Below, one piece after another: positions 17,540 to 27,882 of a stretch of 64,000 bases of DNA. Made by a program: the position numbers and the translations under genes. The notes under the pieces were generated by a model. It saw only the letters and a list, made by a program, of their open reading frames with translations. It did not search any database and was not told the origin of the DNA. The DNA is from Streptomyces sp. NBC_00457. Its GTDB lineage: Bacteria; Actinomycetota; Actinomycetes; Streptomycetales; Streptomycetaceae. Location: assembly GCF_036014015.1 (NCBI RefSeq), contig NZ_CP107905.1:1984001-2048000 (forward strand). The letters are read 5' to 3'. Positions within the stretch are counted from its first letter, which is position 1; every line of letters starts with the position of its first letter.

Positions 17540-17565
17540 CCGGCGCGGGCCGACGCCCGCGCCGG
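17540..17565 (+). terminator. GC hairpin after the MMPL gene
   Basis: Perfect 11-base arms CCGGCGCGGGC and GCCCGCGCCGG around a CGAC loop, 7 bases after the stop codon. Confidence 0.55.
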
Positions 17566-17644
17566 TCGGCGCGCTTTGGGCCGGTACGCGTCCATTCATG
17601 GTGTGAACTCCACCGAGCCCCAGGGCCGTTCACGGTTTTACCTC

Positions 17645-17698
17645 TTGACGACCGGAGTGACCGGGAGCACATTGGCGGCACTCTGAGAGCGCTCTCAG
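17645..17698 (+). promoter_or_regulatory. Glucanase promoter with LacI-type operator
   Basis: A candidate -35 TTGACG (17645-17650) and weak -10 CACATT (17668-17673) precede a perfect 16-base palindrome CTGAGAGCGCTCTCAG (17683-17698). It resembles the GAGCGCTC-centred operators bound by LacI-family repressors of polysaccharide genes in actinomycetes. Its position just after the expected transcription start fits repression. Confidence 0.6.
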
Positions 17699-17743
17699 AA
17701 GCATCCCGCGCATATCGACTCCGTACCCGAGAGGCACCTCCCC

Positions 17744-19138
17744 ATGAGTGAAACCTCCGGCACACCCCACAGACGGCGCTCCCTGCGCCGCACGCTCGTC
17801 GCCGTCCTGAGCACCCTCGGCCTCGCGGCGGTCGCCGCCACGGCCGCCTCACCGTCCGCGGTCGCCGACGCTCCCCCGCCGCCGTCCGGCTGGACGCAGG
17901 TCTTCGTGGACGACTTCAACGGCGCCGCGGGCACCGGCGTCAACACCCAGAACTGGCAGTACGCGACCGGCCACGGCTACCCCGGCGGCCCCGCCAACTG
18001 GGGAACCGGCGAGATCGAGAACATGACGTCCAGCACGAACAACGTGGCCCTGGACGGCAGCGGCAACCTGCGTATCACCCCGCGCCGCGACGCCTCCGGC
18101 AACTGGACGTCCGGCCGCATCGAGACCAACCGCGGCGACTTCCAGCCCCCGGCGGGCGGCAAGCTGCGCGTGCAGTCCCGGATCCAGATGCCGAACGTCA
18201 CCGGCGCCGCGGCCCGCGGCTACTGGCCCGCGTTCTGGATGCTGGGCACGCCCTACCGCGGCAACTACTGGAACTGGCCGAGCGTCGGCGAGCTGGACAT
18301 CATGGAGAACGTCCAGGGCCTCAACACCGTGTGGTCGACGATGCACTGCGGTACGAGCCCCGGCGGGCCGTGCAACGAGACGACCGGCATCGGCGGTTCG
18401 CGGGCCTGTCCCGGCGCCACCTGCCAGGCGGGCTTCCACACCTTCGCGATGGAGTGGGACCGCTCGACCAGCCCGGAGCAGATGCGGTTCTACGTCGACG
18501 ACATCAACTACCACACGGTGCGCGCCGATCAGGTCGACGCGACGACCTGGACCAACGCCACCAACCACGGCTACTTCATCATCCTGAACGTGGCGATGGG
18601 CGGCGGCTTCGTGGACGCGTTCGGCGGCGGCCCGGACGCCGCGACCGTGCCGGGGCACTCGATGGTCGTCGACTACGTCCAGGTGCTGTCCAGTGGGAGC
18701 GGTACCACGCCTCCGCCGACCGGCAACCGTGACGCCTACAGCGCCATCCAGGCCGAGTCGCACGACAGCCAGTCCGGCACGCTGACCGAGTCGACGTCGG
18801 ACTCGGGCGGCGGGCAGAACATCGGTGCGGTGGGCAACGGCGACTGGGCGCTGTTCCGCGGCGTCAACTTCGGCTCCACGGCGGCGACTCAGTTCAACGC
18901 CAGGGTGGCGAGCGGCGCCGGTTCCGGCGTGAGCGGTCTGGTCGAGGTACGCCTGGACAGCCGTACCAACGCACCCATCGGAAGCTTCGCCATCGGCAAC
19001 ACCGGTGGCTGGCAGTCCTGGCGCACCGTTCCGGCGAACATCAGCTCCGTCACCGGAACACACGACGTGTATCTCACCTTCACCAGCGGTCAGCCGGCGG
19101 ACTTCGTGAACGTGAACTGGTTCAACTTCGGGAGGTGA
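17744..19138 (+). CDS. Secreted GH16 beta-glucanase with C-terminal CBM6
   Basis: 464-residue exported glycoside hydrolase family 16 enzyme, predicted to cut beta-1,3- or mixed-linkage glucans such as laminarin. The N terminus RRRSLRR plus a hydrophobic segment is a Tat-like signal with cleavage near residue 42. The catalytic signature GELDIMENV places Glu183, Asp185 and Glu188 in the ExDxxE pattern. A Gly/Thr/Pro linker at about 320-328 leads to a CBM6-like carbohydrate-binding domain (YSAIQAESHDSQSG to the end). The palindrome at 17683-17698 suggests induction by an oligosaccharide. Confidence 0.92.
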   Translation: MSETSGTPHRRRSLRRTLVAVLSTLGLAAVAATAASPSAVADAPPPPSGWTQVFVDDFNGAAGTGVNTQNWQYATGHGYPGGPANWGTGEIENMTSSTNNVALDGSGNLRITPRRDASGNWTSGRIETNRGDFQPPAGGKLRVQSRIQMPNVTGAAARGYWPAFWMLGTPYRGNYWNWPSVGELDIMENVQGLNTVWSTMHCGTSPGGPCNETTGIGGSRACPGATCQAGFHTFAMEWDRSTSPEQMRFYVDDINYHTVRADQVDATTWTNATNHGYFIILNVAMGGGFVDAFGGGPDAATVPGHSMVVDYVQVLSSGSGTTPPPTGNRDAYSAIQAESHDSQSGTLTESTSDSGGGQNIGAVGNGDWALFRGVNFGSTAATQFNARVASGAGSGVSGLVEVRLDSRTNAPIGSFAIGNTGGWQSWRTVPANISSVTGTHDVYLTFTSGQPADFVNVNWFNFGR

Positions 19139-19151
19139 CAGCTGTGTTGAC

Positions 19152-19189
19152 GATGCCCCGCGAGGCCTGAACCGCCCTCGCGGGGCATC
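19152..19189. terminator. Bidirectional terminator between glucanase and AraC genes
   Basis: Perfect 14-base arms GATGCCCCGCGAGG (19152-19165) and CCTCGCGGGGCATC (19176-19189) with a 10-base loop, between convergent genes. It overlaps the first two bases of the AraC stop. Confidence 0.75.
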
Positions 19190-20096
19190 ACCGAAGCTCC
19201 GCCCGGAACGCCGCCGGCGTCATGTCCGTGTGCTGGTGGAAGAACTTGGAGAAGTTGGCCGCGTCGGGGAAGCCGACCGCGGCGCCGACGCGGCCGATGG
19301 GCATGTCCGTGTGGCACAGGAGGCGCTTGGCCTCGAGGATGACGCGTTTGTCGATGAAGGCCTTGGGGGTCTCGCCGGTGGCGGCGCGGACGGCGCGGAC
19401 GAGGGTGCGGCGGGAGTAGCCGAGGGCGTCGGCGTAGGCGCTGACGCTGTGGTTGGTGGCGAAGCCCTTCTCGACCGCGTCCCGGAAGAGGGTGAACGTG
19501 GTGTCACCCTGTCGGCGCGCCGCCTCCGCGGAGCTGGCCGCGAGGTGAGCCAGGCGCAGCAGGAACGCCGTGAGGGAGTGACGTAGAACCGCGGTGTGCA
19601 GGCTCAGGGGGAGCGTGCTCGTGTCCTCGTACTCGCGTCGCAGCTGGTTCAGGGCCGCCTGGAGACCGGCGCGTTGCGCCTCGTCGGGGTGGAGCAGGGG
19701 CGGCAGGTCGTAGCGGTAGAGGCCGGTCGCCTCCACGGTGGCGCGCGGCAGGAAACCGGGCTGCATGGTCAGGACGGTGCCGCGGTACTCGCTCGTGCGG
19801 GAGAAACGGTGCACCTGGCCGGGGCGGATCCAGAGGATGTCGCCGACTGCCGCCTCGTACTCGGCGAAGTCGATCATGTGGTGTACGGGGCCCTCGCCGA
19901 AGAGCATCACCACGTGGAAGTCGATGCGGTGCACGCGGCCCAGCGTGGCGTCGGCGGCGTGCCAGGTGCGGTCGGTACCCATCGGGCCGACCTGCATACC
20001 GACACCGCACACGCTCAGCTCGACCGGGAAAGGGAACGTTCGGATGCCGTCTCCGCTCCCGTCACCGCCTGCGGCTTGGATGGTTGTGTCCGCCAT
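19188..20096 (-). CDS. AraC-family regulator with N-terminal cupin domain
   Basis: 302-residue regulator: an AraC-type sugar/effector-binding cupin at about residues 25-150 (FHVVMLFGEGPVHHMIDFAEYE, GDILWIRPGQVHRF) and two helix-turn-helix motifs at about 215-300 (SVSAYADALGYSRRTLVRAVRAATG; VGAAVGFPDAANFSKFFHQHTDMTPAAFR). I chose ATG 20096; the longer open frame has no support. It is divergent from the pentose-phosphate operon, so it may control it, possibly through the palindrome at 20175-20189. Confidence 0.85.
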   Translation of the reverse strand: MADTTIQAAGGDGSGDGIRTFPFPVELSVCGVGMQVGPMGTDRTWHAADATLGRVHRIDFHVVMLFGEGPVHHMIDFAEYEAAVGDILWIRPGQVHRFSRTSEYRGTVLTMQPGFLPRATVEATGLYRYDLPPLLHPDEAQRAGLQAALNQLRREYEDTSTLPLSLHTAVLRHSLTAFLLRLAHLAASSAEAARRQGDTTFTLFRDAVEKGFATNHSVSAYADALGYSRRTLVRAVRAATGETPKAFIDKRVILEAKRLLCHTDMPIGRVGAAVGFPDAANFSKFFHQHTDMTPAAFRAELR

Positions 20097-20174
20097 GTCC
20101 TTCTCGTGCCGCCCCTGTCGCGCCGTCCGTGTCCCAGTTTCACCACAGGCTGGCACACGATGACCTTCCCTCCG

Positions 20175-20189
20175 AAAAGTCAGACTTTT
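20175..20189. promoter_or_regulatory. Palindrome between AraC gene and tkt
   Basis: AAAAGTC, A, GACTTTT: a perfect 15-base palindrome in a locally AT-rich stretch, in the only region between the divergent AraC and tkt genes. Candidate operator or promoter element for the pentose-phosphate operon. Confidence 0.45.
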
Positions 20190-20241
20190 ATTTTTGAAGG
20201 CGTTCCGCTGGTCAGACACTTCCCGTGAGGACTTCTTGAAG

Positions 20242-22317
20242 ATGAGCGCGCAGACATCAGACCGACTCGAGTGGACCGAGCTAGACCGGCGTGCCGTCGA
20301 CACCGCCCGCATCCTGGCGGCCGATGCGGTACAGCGAGTGGGGAACGGGCACCCCGGCACCGCGATGAGCCTGGCCCCGGCCGCGTACACGATCTTTCAG
20401 AAGGTGATGCGTCACGATCCCGCCGATCCCGAGTGGACCGGGCGGGATCGTTTCGTCCTCTCCCCCGGCCACACCTCGCTCACCCTCTACACCCAGCTCT
20501 TCCTCGCCGGGTACGAGCTGGAGCTGGACGATCTGAAGGCGTTCCGGACCCATGGGTCGAAGACACCGGGTCATCCCGAGTACGGGCACACGGCGGGTGT
20601 CGAGACGACGACCGGTCCGCTCGGTCAGGGCGTAGCGAACGCCGTCGGCATGGCGATGGCCGCCCGGTACGAGCGCGGTCTGTTCGACCCCGAGGCGGCC
20701 GAGGGCGAGTCCCCCTTCGACCACACCATCTGGGCGATCGTCTCCGACGGCGACCTGGAGGAGGGGATCTCCGCGGAGGCCTCCTCCCTCGCGGGGCACC
20801 AGAAGCTCGGCAACCTGGTCTTCCTGTACGACGACAACCACATCTCCATCGAGGGCGACACCGCGACGGCCTTCTCCGAGGACGTCCTGAAGCGGTACGA
20901 GGCCTACGGCTGGCACACCCAGCGCATCGAGCCCGCCGCCGACGGCGACATCGATGTCCACGCCCTCCACACGGCGCTGAAGGCCGCGCAGGCCGAGACC
21001 GGGCGCCCCTCGATCATCGCGATGCGCACGATCATCGCCTGGCCCGCCCCGAACGCCCAGAACACCGAGGCCTCGCACGGCTCGGCGCTCGGCGCGGACG
21101 AGGTGGCCGCCACCAAGCGCGTCCTCGGCTTCGACCCGGAGCGGTCCTTCGAGGTCGCGGGCGACGTCCTCGCCCACACCCGTACCGCCCTCGACCGGGG
21201 CGCCGAGGCGCACGCCGCCTGGGACAAGCGGATCGCCGAGTGGCGCGCGGCCTCCCCCGAGCGCGCCCGGCTCTTCGACCGCGTCGTGGCCGGTCAGCTG
21301 CCCGAGGGCTGGGAGTCCGCGCTTCCGGTCTTCGAGGAGGGCAAGTCCCTCGCCACCCGCGCCGCCTCCGGCAAGATCCTTCAGGCGCTCGGGCCAGTGC
21401 TGCCCGAGCTGTGGGGAGGTTCCGCCGACCTGGCCGGCTCCAACAACACCACCATCGACAAGACGTCGTCGTTCCTGCCGAAGGGCAACCCTCTGCCGGA
21501 GGCCGACCCGTATGGCCGTACGGTCCACTTCGGCATCCGCGAGCACTCGATGGCCGCGGCGATGAACGGCATCGCCCTGCACGGCAACACCCGCATCTAC
21601 GGCGGCACCTTCCTGGTGTTCTCCGACTACATGCGCAACGCCGTGCGCCTGTCCGCGCTGATGCAGCTGCCGGTGACGTACGTGTGGACGCACGACTCCA
21701 TCGGGCTCGGCGAGGACGGCCCGACTCACCAGCCGGTCGAGCATCTGGCCTCGTTGCGTGCCATTCCGGGCCTGAACATCGTCCGGCCCGCCGACGCCAA
21801 CGAGACCGCCGTCGCCTGGGCGGAGATCCTGCAGCGGCACGCCACCAACCCGGCGCCGCACGGCCTCGCCCTCACCCGTCAGGGCGTGCCGACGTACGCG
21901 CGCAACGAGGCCGCTGCCAAGGGCGGTTACGTCCTGCGCGAGTCCTCCACCGCGACGCCGGAGGTGATCCTGATCGCCACCGGCTCGGAGGTCCAGCTCG
22001 CCGTCGCCGCGCGCGAGGAACTGGAGGCCGAGGGTGTGGGCACCCGGGTGGTGTCGATGCCGTCCGTGGAGTGGTTCGAGGAGCAGCCGCGTGAGTACCA
22101 CGAGAGCGTCCTTCCGCCGTCCGTGCGGGCGCGTGTCGCCGTCGAGGCCGGGGTGGGTCTGACGTGGTACCGCTTCGTGGGGGACGTGGGACGCATCGTC
22201 TCGCTGGAGCACTTCGGCGCCTCCGCCGACGCCAAGACCCTGTTCGCCGAGTACGGATTCACCGCCGAGAACGTCGCCGCCGCGGCCCGGGCCTCCCTCG
22301 CCGCCGCGCGTGCCTGA
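20242..22317 (+). CDS. tkt: Transketolase
   Basis: 691-residue thiamine-diphosphate enzyme transferring two-carbon units between sugar phosphates in the non-oxidative pentose phosphate pathway. Motifs: [16 protein letters not shown] near residue 33, the ThDP/Mg motif [14 protein letters not shown] ending in YDDNHIS, the pyrimidine domain [16 protein letters not shown], and the C-terminal domain [11 protein letters not shown]. The ATG at 20242 fits the family N terminus; an in-frame TTG at 20194 would add 16 unlikely residues. First gene of a six-gene carbon-metabolism operon. Confidence 0.95.
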   Translation: MSAQTSDRLEWTELDRRAVDTARILAADAVQRVGNGHPGTAMSLAPAAYTIFQKVMRHDPADPEWTGRDRFVLSPGHTSLTLYTQLFLAGYELELDDLKAFRTHGSKTPGHPEYGHTAGVETTTGPLGQGVANAVGMAMAARYERGLFDPEAAEGESPFDHTIWAIVSDGDLEEGISAEASSLAGHQKLGNLVFLYDDNHISIEGDTATAFSEDVLKRYEAYGWHTQRIEPAADGDIDVHALHTALKAAQAETGRPSIIAMRTIIAWPAPNAQNTEASHGSALGADEVAATKRVLGFDPERSFEVAGDVLAHTRTALDRGAEAHAAWDKRIAEWRAASPERARLFDRVVAGQLPEGWESALPVFEEGKSLATRAASGKILQALGPVLPELWGGSADLAGSNNTTIDKTSSFLPKGNPLPEADPYGRTVHFGIREHSMAAAMNGIALHGNTRIYGGTFLVFSDYMRNAVRLSALMQLPVTYVWTHDSIGLGEDGPTHQPVEHLASLRAIPGLNIVRPADANETAVAWAEILQRHATNPAPHGLALTRQGVPTYARNEAAAKGGYVLRESSTATPEVILIATGSEVQLAVAAREELEAEGVGTRVVSMPSVEWFEEQPREYHESVLPPSVRARVAVEAGVGLTWYRFVGDVGRIVSLEHFGASADAKTLFAEYGFTAENVAAAARASLAAARA

Positions 22318-22351
22318 TCCGATCGCCAGAACCCAGAAAGAGGTCGACACT

Positions 22352-23491
22352 GTGACCATCGAAGCGACCGCCCCCGCAGAAGCCCTCCAGCGCCTGTCCG
22401 ACGAGGGCGTCTCCATCTGGCTGGACGACCTGTCCCGCAAGCGGATCACCTCCGGCAACCTCGCCGAACTCATCGCCGGCAAGCACGTCGTCGGCGTCAC
22501 CACCAACCCGTCGATCTTCCAGGCCGCGATCGGCTCGGGCGAGGGGTACGAGGAGCAGCTCGCCGACCTCGCCGCGCGCGAAGTGACGGTCGACGAGGCC
22601 GTACGGATGATGACCACCGCCGACGTCCGTGCCGCCGCCGACATCCTGCGGCCGGTGTACGACGCGACCGGTGGTCGGGACGGCCGGGTCTCCATCGAGG
22701 TCGACCCGCGGCTGGCGCACCGCACCAAGGCGACGATCGCCGAGGCCAAGCAGCTCGCCTGGCTGGTCGACCGGCCCAACGTGATGATCAAGATTCCGGC
22801 GACGAAGGCCGGGCTCCCGGCGATCACCGAGGTCATCGGCCTCGGTATCAGCGTCAACGTCACGCTGATCTTCTCGCTGGAGCGGTACCGCGAGGTCATG
22901 GACGCCTATCTCGCGGGTCTGGAGAAGGCCGCCGCGAGGGGCCTCGATCTCGCCGCCATCCACTCCGTGGCCTCCTTCTTCGTCTCCCGCGTCGACAGCG
23001 AGATCGACAAGCGGCTGACGGTGCTGGGCACGGACGAGGCCCTCGCCCTGAAGGGCAAGGCGGCGCTCGCCAACGCGCGGCTCGCCTACGAGGCGTACGA
23101 GGACGTCTTCGGCGGCACTCGCTGGACCGCCCTCGCCGGCGCCCGCGCCAACAAGCAGCGCCCGCTGTGGGCCTCGACGGGCGTGAAGGACCCGGCGTAC
23201 AAGGACACGCTGTACGTCGACGAGCTGGTCGCGCCGGGCACCGTCAACACGATGCCGGAGGCCACGCTGAACGCCACCGCCGACCACGGCGTGATCACCG
23301 GCGACACGGTGAGCGGCGGTTACGCCCAGGCACGCGCCGACCTGGCCGCCGTAGAAACGCTCGGGATCTCTTACGACGAGGTGGTGCGGCAGCTGGAGGA
23401 CGAGGGCGTCGCCAAGTTCGCGGTGGCATGGCAGGACCTGCTGGACGCCGTGGGAAAGTCGCTGAGCAGCAAGGGGGTCGACGGGGAATGA
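22352..23491 (+). CDS. tal: Transaldolase
   Basis: 379-residue class I aldolase exchanging dihydroxyacetone units between sedoheptulose-7-phosphate and glyceraldehyde-3-phosphate. [24 protein letters not shown] spans the N-terminal signature and [12 protein letters not shown] holds the Schiff-base Lys. Length matches the longer actinobacterial transaldolases. GTG 22352 follows AAAGAGG. The stop overlaps the zwf start (ATGA). Confidence 0.95.
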   Translation: MTIEATAPAEALQRLSDEGVSIWLDDLSRKRITSGNLAELIAGKHVVGVTTNPSIFQAAIGSGEGYEEQLADLAAREVTVDEAVRMMTTADVRAAADILRPVYDATGGRDGRVSIEVDPRLAHRTKATIAEAKQLAWLVDRPNVMIKIPATKAGLPAITEVIGLGISVNVTLIFSLERYREVMDAYLAGLEKAAARGLDLAAIHSVASFFVSRVDSEIDKRLTVLGTDEALALKGKAALANARLAYEAYEDVFGGTRWTALAGARANKQRPLWASTGVKDPAYKDTLYVDELVAPGTVNTMPEATLNATADHGVITGDTVSGGYAQARADLAAVETLGISYDEVVRQLEDEGVAKFAVAWQDLLDAVGKSLSSKGVDGE

Positions 23492-25032
23492 GCGAGGAAC
23501 TGACCGAGGTCGAGTGGGCCAACCCGCTGCAGGACGCCCGTGACCGGCGGCTCCCCCGGATCGCGGGCCCGTCCGGGCTCGTCATCTTCGGCGTCACCGG
23601 CGACCTGTCCCGCAAGAAGCTGATGCCGGCGGTGTACGACCTCGCCAACCGCGGGATGCTCCCGCCGGGCTTCTCCCTCGTCGGCTTCGCCCGGCGCGAC
23701 TGGGAGGACCAGGACTTCGCGCAGGTCGTGCACGACTCGGTGCGCGAGCATGCGCGCACGGAGTTCCGCGAGGAGGTCTGGCATCAGCTCGCCGAAGGCA
23801 TGCGGTTCATCCCCGGCGACTTCGACGACGACCAGGCGTTCAAGCAACTCCGTTCCGCCGTGGACGAGTTGGACGCCTCGCGGGGCACCAGCGGCAACTA
23901 CGCCTTCTATCTCTCCGTACCGCCGAAGTTCTTCCCGAAGGTCGTCCAGCAGCTGAAGAAGCACGGGCTGGCGAACGCGCCCGAGGGCTCGTGGCGGCGG
24001 GCCGTCATCGAGAAGCCGTTCGGCCACGACCTCGCCAGCGCCCGTGAGCTGAACGCGATCGTGCACGACGTGTTCGAGCCGGACCAGGTCTTCCGTATCG
24101 ACCACTACCTCGGCAAGGAAACCGTCCAGAACATCCTGGCGCTCCGCTTCGCCAACCAGATGTACGAGCCGATCTGGAACCGGTCGTATGTCGACCACAT
24201 CCAGATCACGATGGCCGAGGACATCGGTATCGGGGGGCGGGCCGGGTACTACGACGGCATCGGCGCCGCCCGTGATGTCATCCAGAACCACCTGCTGCAG
24301 TTGATGGCGCTCACCGCGATGGAGGAGCCCATCGCGTTCGACGCGGAGTCGCTGCTGACCGAGAAGCTGAAGGTCCTGAAGTCGGTGCGGCAGCCGGAGA
24401 ACCTGGGCGAGCACACGGTCCGCGCCCAGTACGCGGAGGGCTGGCAGGGCGGCGCGAAGGTGCCCGGGTATCTCCAGGAGGACGGCATCGACTCCAGGTC
24501 GGCGACCGACACCTACGCGGCGATCAAGCTCGAGGTCGACAACCGGCGCTGGGCGGGCATCCCCTTCTATCTGCGCACCGGCAAGCGGCTGGGCCGCCGC
24601 GTCACCGAGATCGCGGTCGTCTTCAAGCGGGCACCGCACTCGCCGTTCGACTCGACGGCCACCGAGGAACTCGGCCAGAACGCGATCGTCATCCGCGTCC
24701 AGCCCGACGAGGGCATGACGGTCCGGTTCGGGTCGAAGGTGCCGGGCACCTCGATGGAGATCCGGGACGTCTCGATGGACTTCGCGTACGGCGAATCGTT
24801 CACGGAGTCGAGTCCGGAGGCGTACGAGCGGCTCATCCTCGACGTCCTTCTGGGCGACGCCAACCTGTTCCCGCGTCACCAGGAAGTGGAAGAGTCCTGG
24901 AAGATCCTCGATCCGATCGAGAAGTACTGGGCGGACCACGGCAGGCCCGCGCAGTACGCCTCGGGCAGCTGGGGACCCGAGGAAGCCGACGAGATGCTCG
25001 CACGAGACGGACGGAGCTGGCGCAGGCCATGA
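23488..25032 (+). CDS. zwf: Glucose-6-phosphate 1-dehydrogenase
   Basis: 514-residue NADP-dependent dehydrogenase, entry step of the oxidative pentose phosphate pathway. [21 protein letters not shown] is the nucleotide-binding motif and [10 protein letters not shown] holds the active-site His and Lys; [11 protein letters not shown] is the family block. It overlaps tal upstream and opcA downstream by four bases each, so the three proteins are made together. OpcA is the expected partner that activates it. Confidence 0.96.
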   Translation: MSEELTEVEWANPLQDARDRRLPRIAGPSGLVIFGVTGDLSRKKLMPAVYDLANRGMLPPGFSLVGFARRDWEDQDFAQVVHDSVREHARTEFREEVWHQLAEGMRFIPGDFDDDQAFKQLRSAVDELDASRGTSGNYAFYLSVPPKFFPKVVQQLKKHGLANAPEGSWRRAVIEKPFGHDLASARELNAIVHDVFEPDQVFRIDHYLGKETVQNILALRFANQMYEPIWNRSYVDHIQITMAEDIGIGGRAGYYDGIGAARDVIQNHLLQLMALTAMEEPIAFDAESLLTEKLKVLKSVRQPENLGEHTVRAQYAEGWQGGAKVPGYLQEDGIDSRSATDTYAAIKLEVDNRRWAGIPFYLRTGKRLGRRVTEIAVVFKRAPHSPFDSTATEELGQNAIVIRVQPDEGMTVRFGSKVPGTSMEIRDVSMDFAYGESFTESSPEAYERLILDVLLGDANLFPRHQEVEESWKILDPIEKYWADHGRPAQYASGSWGPEEADEMLARDGRSWRRP

Positions 25033-25964
25033 AGATCGACCTGACCGACACCACGGCAAGCAAGATCAACAAGGCGCTGGTACAGGGGCGCCGCGCCATC
25101 GGCACACCCGCGGTGGGCATGGTCCTGACGATGGTCATCGTCACGGACGAGGAGAACGCCTACGACGCGATCAAGGCGGCCGAGGAGGCCTCGCACGAGC
25201 ACCCCGCGCGCACCCTGGTCGTCATCAAGCGGCACGCCCGCACCCCGCGCGACCGCACCGCCTCCCACCTCGACGCCGAGGTCCGGGTGGGCGCCGACGC
25301 GGGCACCGGCGAGACGGTGATCCTGCGGACGTACGGCGAGGTGTCCGACCACGCCGACTCCGTCGTCCTGCCGCTGCTGCTGCCGGACGCGCCGGTCGTG
25401 GTGTGGTGGCCGGCGGAGGCGCCCGAGAACCCGGCGAAGGACCCGCTGGGCGCGCTGTCCCAGCGCAGGATCACCGATCTGTACGCCGTGGACGACCCGC
25501 TGCGGGTCCTGGAGACCCGGGTCCGCTCCTACGCGCCCGGCGACACCGACCTCGCCTGGACCCGGCTGACACCGTGGCGCTCGATGCTGGCCGCGGCCCT
25601 GGACCAGGCCCGGATGGAGGTGACCTCGGCGGCCGTGGAGGCCGAGGAGGAGAACCCGGCGGCCGAACTGCTGGCCCGCTGGCTGGAGGCCCGCCTCGGC
25701 GTCACCGTCGACCGGGTCGTCACCGCCGGTCCGCTCGTCACGGCGGTCCGCCTCGGCACCGCGAACGGCGAGATCGTCATCGACCGCCCCGAGGGCCCGC
25801 TGGCCACGCTCTCCCTGCCCGGCCAGCCCTCACGCACCCTCGCCCTGAAGGTCCGCACCACCTCCGAACTCATCGCCGAGGAGCTGCGGCGCCTCGACGC
25901 GGACGAGATGTACGCCATCGCTCTGCGGGGCGAGGGGGGGTCTGATGGATCAGGCCGGCCCTGA
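25029..25964 (+). CDS. opcA: Glucose-6-phosphate dehydrogenase assembly protein
   Basis: 311-residue OpcA homologue, needed in cyanobacteria and actinobacteria for assembly or redox activation of G6PDH. Blocks: [39 protein letters not shown] and [21 protein letters not shown]. Coupled to zwf by an ATGA overlap. The usual next gene in many actinobacteria, pgl (6-phosphogluconolactonase), does not follow. Confidence 0.92.
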   Translation: MKIDLTDTTASKINKALVQGRRAIGTPAVGMVLTMVIVTDEENAYDAIKAAEEASHEHPARTLVVIKRHARTPRDRTASHLDAEVRVGADAGTGETVILRTYGEVSDHADSVVLPLLLPDAPVVVWWPAEAPENPAKDPLGALSQRRITDLYAVDDPLRVLETRVRSYAPGDTDLAWTRLTPWRSMLAAALDQARMEVTSAAVEAEEENPAAELLARWLEARLGVTVDRVVTAGPLVTAVRLGTANGEIVIDRPEGPLATLSLPGQPSRTLALKVRTTSELIAEELRRLDADEMYAIALRGEGGSDGSGRP

Positions 25965-25998
25965 ACGACGGCAGCTCATCACCAAGCCGAGCGGGGGC

Positions 25999-26051
25999 GA
26001 TGGGGGTACCTCCCACGCGAGCCGAGCGAAGCCGGTTCGAGCGTGGGGGAG
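25999..26051. repeat. GGGGGTACCTCCCAC...GTGGGGGAG repeat, intergenic copy
   Basis: GATGGGGGTACCTCCCACGC at the left and GCGTGGGGGAG at the right flank a variable middle, with TCCCACGC able to pair with GCGTGGGGGA. Copies of this element are common between Streptomyces genes. A related copy sits inside the pgi coding sequence at 26891-26933. Confidence 0.75.
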
Positions 26052-26091
26052 CGTGCAGCTGCAAGGCGGAGGAGGGAGTCATGGCGGAGCC

Positions 26092-26199
26092 ATGGCGACC
26101 GACGACAACGCCGCAGATGTGCGTGCCAGGGCCCGCGACACCGGCAAGATCCATCAGACGCCCCCTCAGGGCACCAAGGAGACCGTCTCCCATGTCTGA
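26092..26199 (+). CDS. Candidate 35-residue small ORF before pgi
   Basis: A possible short protein beginning [18 protein letters not shown] and ending KETVSHV, acidic then basic, with no recognised domain. It overlaps the pgi start by 8 bases and lies in the 227-base gap between opcA and pgi. A GGAGGAGGGAG purine run at 26068-26079 is a little far upstream, and GGAG at 26085-26088 is too close. It may equally be untranslated leader. Confidence 0.25.
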   Translation: MATDDNAADVRARARDTGKIHQTPPQGTKETVSHV

Positions 26200-27880
26200 C
26201 TTCCCCAAGCCGACCCGGCGGCCCGAGTGGACTGCCCTGGAGGACCACCGCGCCGACGCGCTGCAACGTCCCCGGCTGCGTGAGCTGTTCGCGGACGATC
26301 CCGGGCGCGCGGAGCGGTACGTCGTACGCGTCGGCGATCTGCGCATCGACTACTCCAAGCACCTGATCACCGACGAGACGCTGGCCCTGCTCCAGGAACT
26401 CGCCGCCGCCACCGAGGTGTTCGGGCTCCGCGACGCCATGTTCCGCGGCGACCGCATCAACATCACCGAGGACCGCGCCGTGCTGCACACCGCGCTGCGC
26501 GCCCCGCGGGACGCGGTGATCGAGGTCGACGGCGAGAACGTGGTCCCGGCCGTGCACGCCGTCCTCGACAAGATGGCCGGCTTCGCGCACCGCGTCCGCT
26601 CGGGCGAGTGGACCGGCCACACCGGCAAGCGGATCCGCAATGTCGTCAACATCGGCATCGGCGGCTCCGACCTGGGCCCCGCGATGGCGTACGACGCGCT
26701 GCGCCCGTACACCGCACGGGAGTTGACGTTCCGCTTCGTGTCGAACGTCGACGGCGCCGACCTGCACGAGGCCGTCCGCGACCTGGACCCGGCGGAGACG
26801 CTGTTCATCGTCGCGTCGAAGACGTTCACCACGATCGAGACGATCACCAACGCCACGTCGGCGCGGTCCTGGCTGCTCGCCGGTCTTGGCGATGGGGGCA
26901 CCTCCCGCTCGAGCGAATTCGAGAGTGGGGGAGACAAGGCGGTGGCCCGGCACTTCGTCGCGCTGTCGACGAACGCCGGGAAGGTCACCGAGTTCGGTAT
27001 CGACCCGGACAACATGTTCGAGTTCTGGGACTGGGTCGGCGGCCGCTACTCGTTCGACTCGGCGATCGGGCTCTCCCTGATGATCGCCATCGGTCCGGAC
27101 CGGTTCCGGGAGATGCTCGACGGCTTCCACATCGTCGACGAGCACTTCAAGAACGCGCCCGCCGAGGCCAACGCCCCGCTGCTCCTGGGCCTGTTGGGCG
27201 TCTGGTACGGCAACTTCTTCGAGGCCGAGTCGCACGCGGTGCTGCCGTACAGCCACTACCTCTCCAAGTTCACGGCCTACTTGCAGCAGCTCGACATGGA
27301 GTCCAACGGCAAGTCGGTCGACCGCGACGGGCACCCGGTGGGCTGGACCACCGGTCCGGTGGTGTGGGGCACGCCCGGCACCAACGGGCAGCACGCCTAC
27401 TACCAGCTGATCCACCAGGGCACCCGGCTGATCCCCGCCGACCTGATCGGCTTCGCCCGGCCGGTCGGCGAGCTGAGCGACGAACTGGGGGCGCAGCACG
27501 ACCTGTTGATGGCCAACCTGTTCGCGCAAGGACAGGCGCTCGCCTTCGGCAAGACCGCCGACGAGGTGCGCGCGGAGGGCGTGCCGGAGGCGCAGATCCC
27601 GCACCGCACCTTCCTCGGCAACCACCCGACCACCACGATCCTCGCCCCCGAGCTGACCCCGTCGGTCCTCGGCCAGCTGGTCGCGCTGTACGAGCACAAG
27701 GTGTTCGTCCAGGGCGCGATCTGGCACATCGACTCCTTCGACCAGTGGGGCGTCGAGCTGGGCAAGGTCCTCGCCAAGCGGGTAGAGCCCGCACTGACCG
27801 ACGGCACAGAGGTGCCCGGTCTCGATCCCTCCACCGCCGCCCTCGTGGCCGCCTACCGCGAACTCAAGGAAGAGAACTGA
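26192..27880 (+). CDS. pgi: Glucose-6-phosphate isomerase with in-frame repeat insertion
   Basis: 562-residue enzyme interconverting glucose-6-phosphate and fructose-6-phosphate. Family blocks: [63 protein letters not shown] (with catalytic Glu), [20 protein letters not shown] and [10 protein letters not shown]. Codons 235-248 ([14 protein letters not shown]) come from a copy of the GGGGGCACCTCCC...GTGGGGGAG repeat and have no counterpart in the conserved run [11 protein letters not shown]. Start ATG 26192 follows AAGGAGA; upstream in-frame ATG 26081 gives a non-conserved extension. Confidence 0.93.
   Translation: MSDFPKPTRRPEWTALEDHRADALQRPRLRELFADDPGRAERYVVRVGDLRIDYSKHLITDETLALLQELAAATEVFGLRDAMFRGDRINITEDRAVLHTALRAPRDAVIEVDGENVVPAVHAVLDKMAGFAHRVRSGEWTGHTGKRIRNVVNIGIGGSDLGPAMAYDALRPYTARELTFRFVSNVDGADLHEAVRDLDPAETLFIVASKTFTTIETITNATSARSWLLAGLGDGGTSRSSEFESGGDKAVARHFVALSTNAGKVTEFGIDPDNMFEFWDWVGGRYSFDSAIGLSLMIAIGPDRFREMLDGFHIVDEHFKNAPAEANAPLLLGLLGVWYGNFFEAESHAVLPYSHYLSKFTAYLQQLDMESNGKSVDRDGHPVGWTTGPVVWGTPGTNGQHAYYQLIHQGTRLIPADLIGFARPVGELSDELGAQHDLLMANLFAQGQALAFGKTADEVRAEGVPEAQIPHRTFLGNHPTTTILAPELTPSVLGQLVALYEHKVFVQGAIWHIDSFDQWGVELGKVLAKRVEPALTDGTEVPGLDPSTAALVAAYRELKEEN
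26891..26933. repeat. GGGGGCACCTCCC...GTGGGGGAG repeat inside pgi
   Basis: GATGGGGGCACCTCCCGCTC then GAGCGAATTCGAGAGTGGGG and GAG: same family as the element at 25999-26051, with a CTCGA/TCGAG pairing centre. It adds 14 codons without changing frame, so pgi stays open. Confidence 0.85.
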
Positions 27881-27882
27881 TC

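Noticed and set aside
15398..17599. 733-codon open frame opposite the MMPL gene
   Set aside because: GC-bias shadow; translation is low-complexity Gln/Arg/Asp-rich, while the plus strand encodes a full MMPL protein.
20281..22899. 872-codon minus-strand open frame over tkt and tal
   Set aside because: Shadow of two well-conserved enzymes; no recognisable motif.
26081..27880. Earlier pgi start at ATG 26081
   Set aside because: The added residues ([12 protein letters not shown]...) are not Pgi-like, and ATG 26192 has a good AAGGAGA site with the family N terminus.
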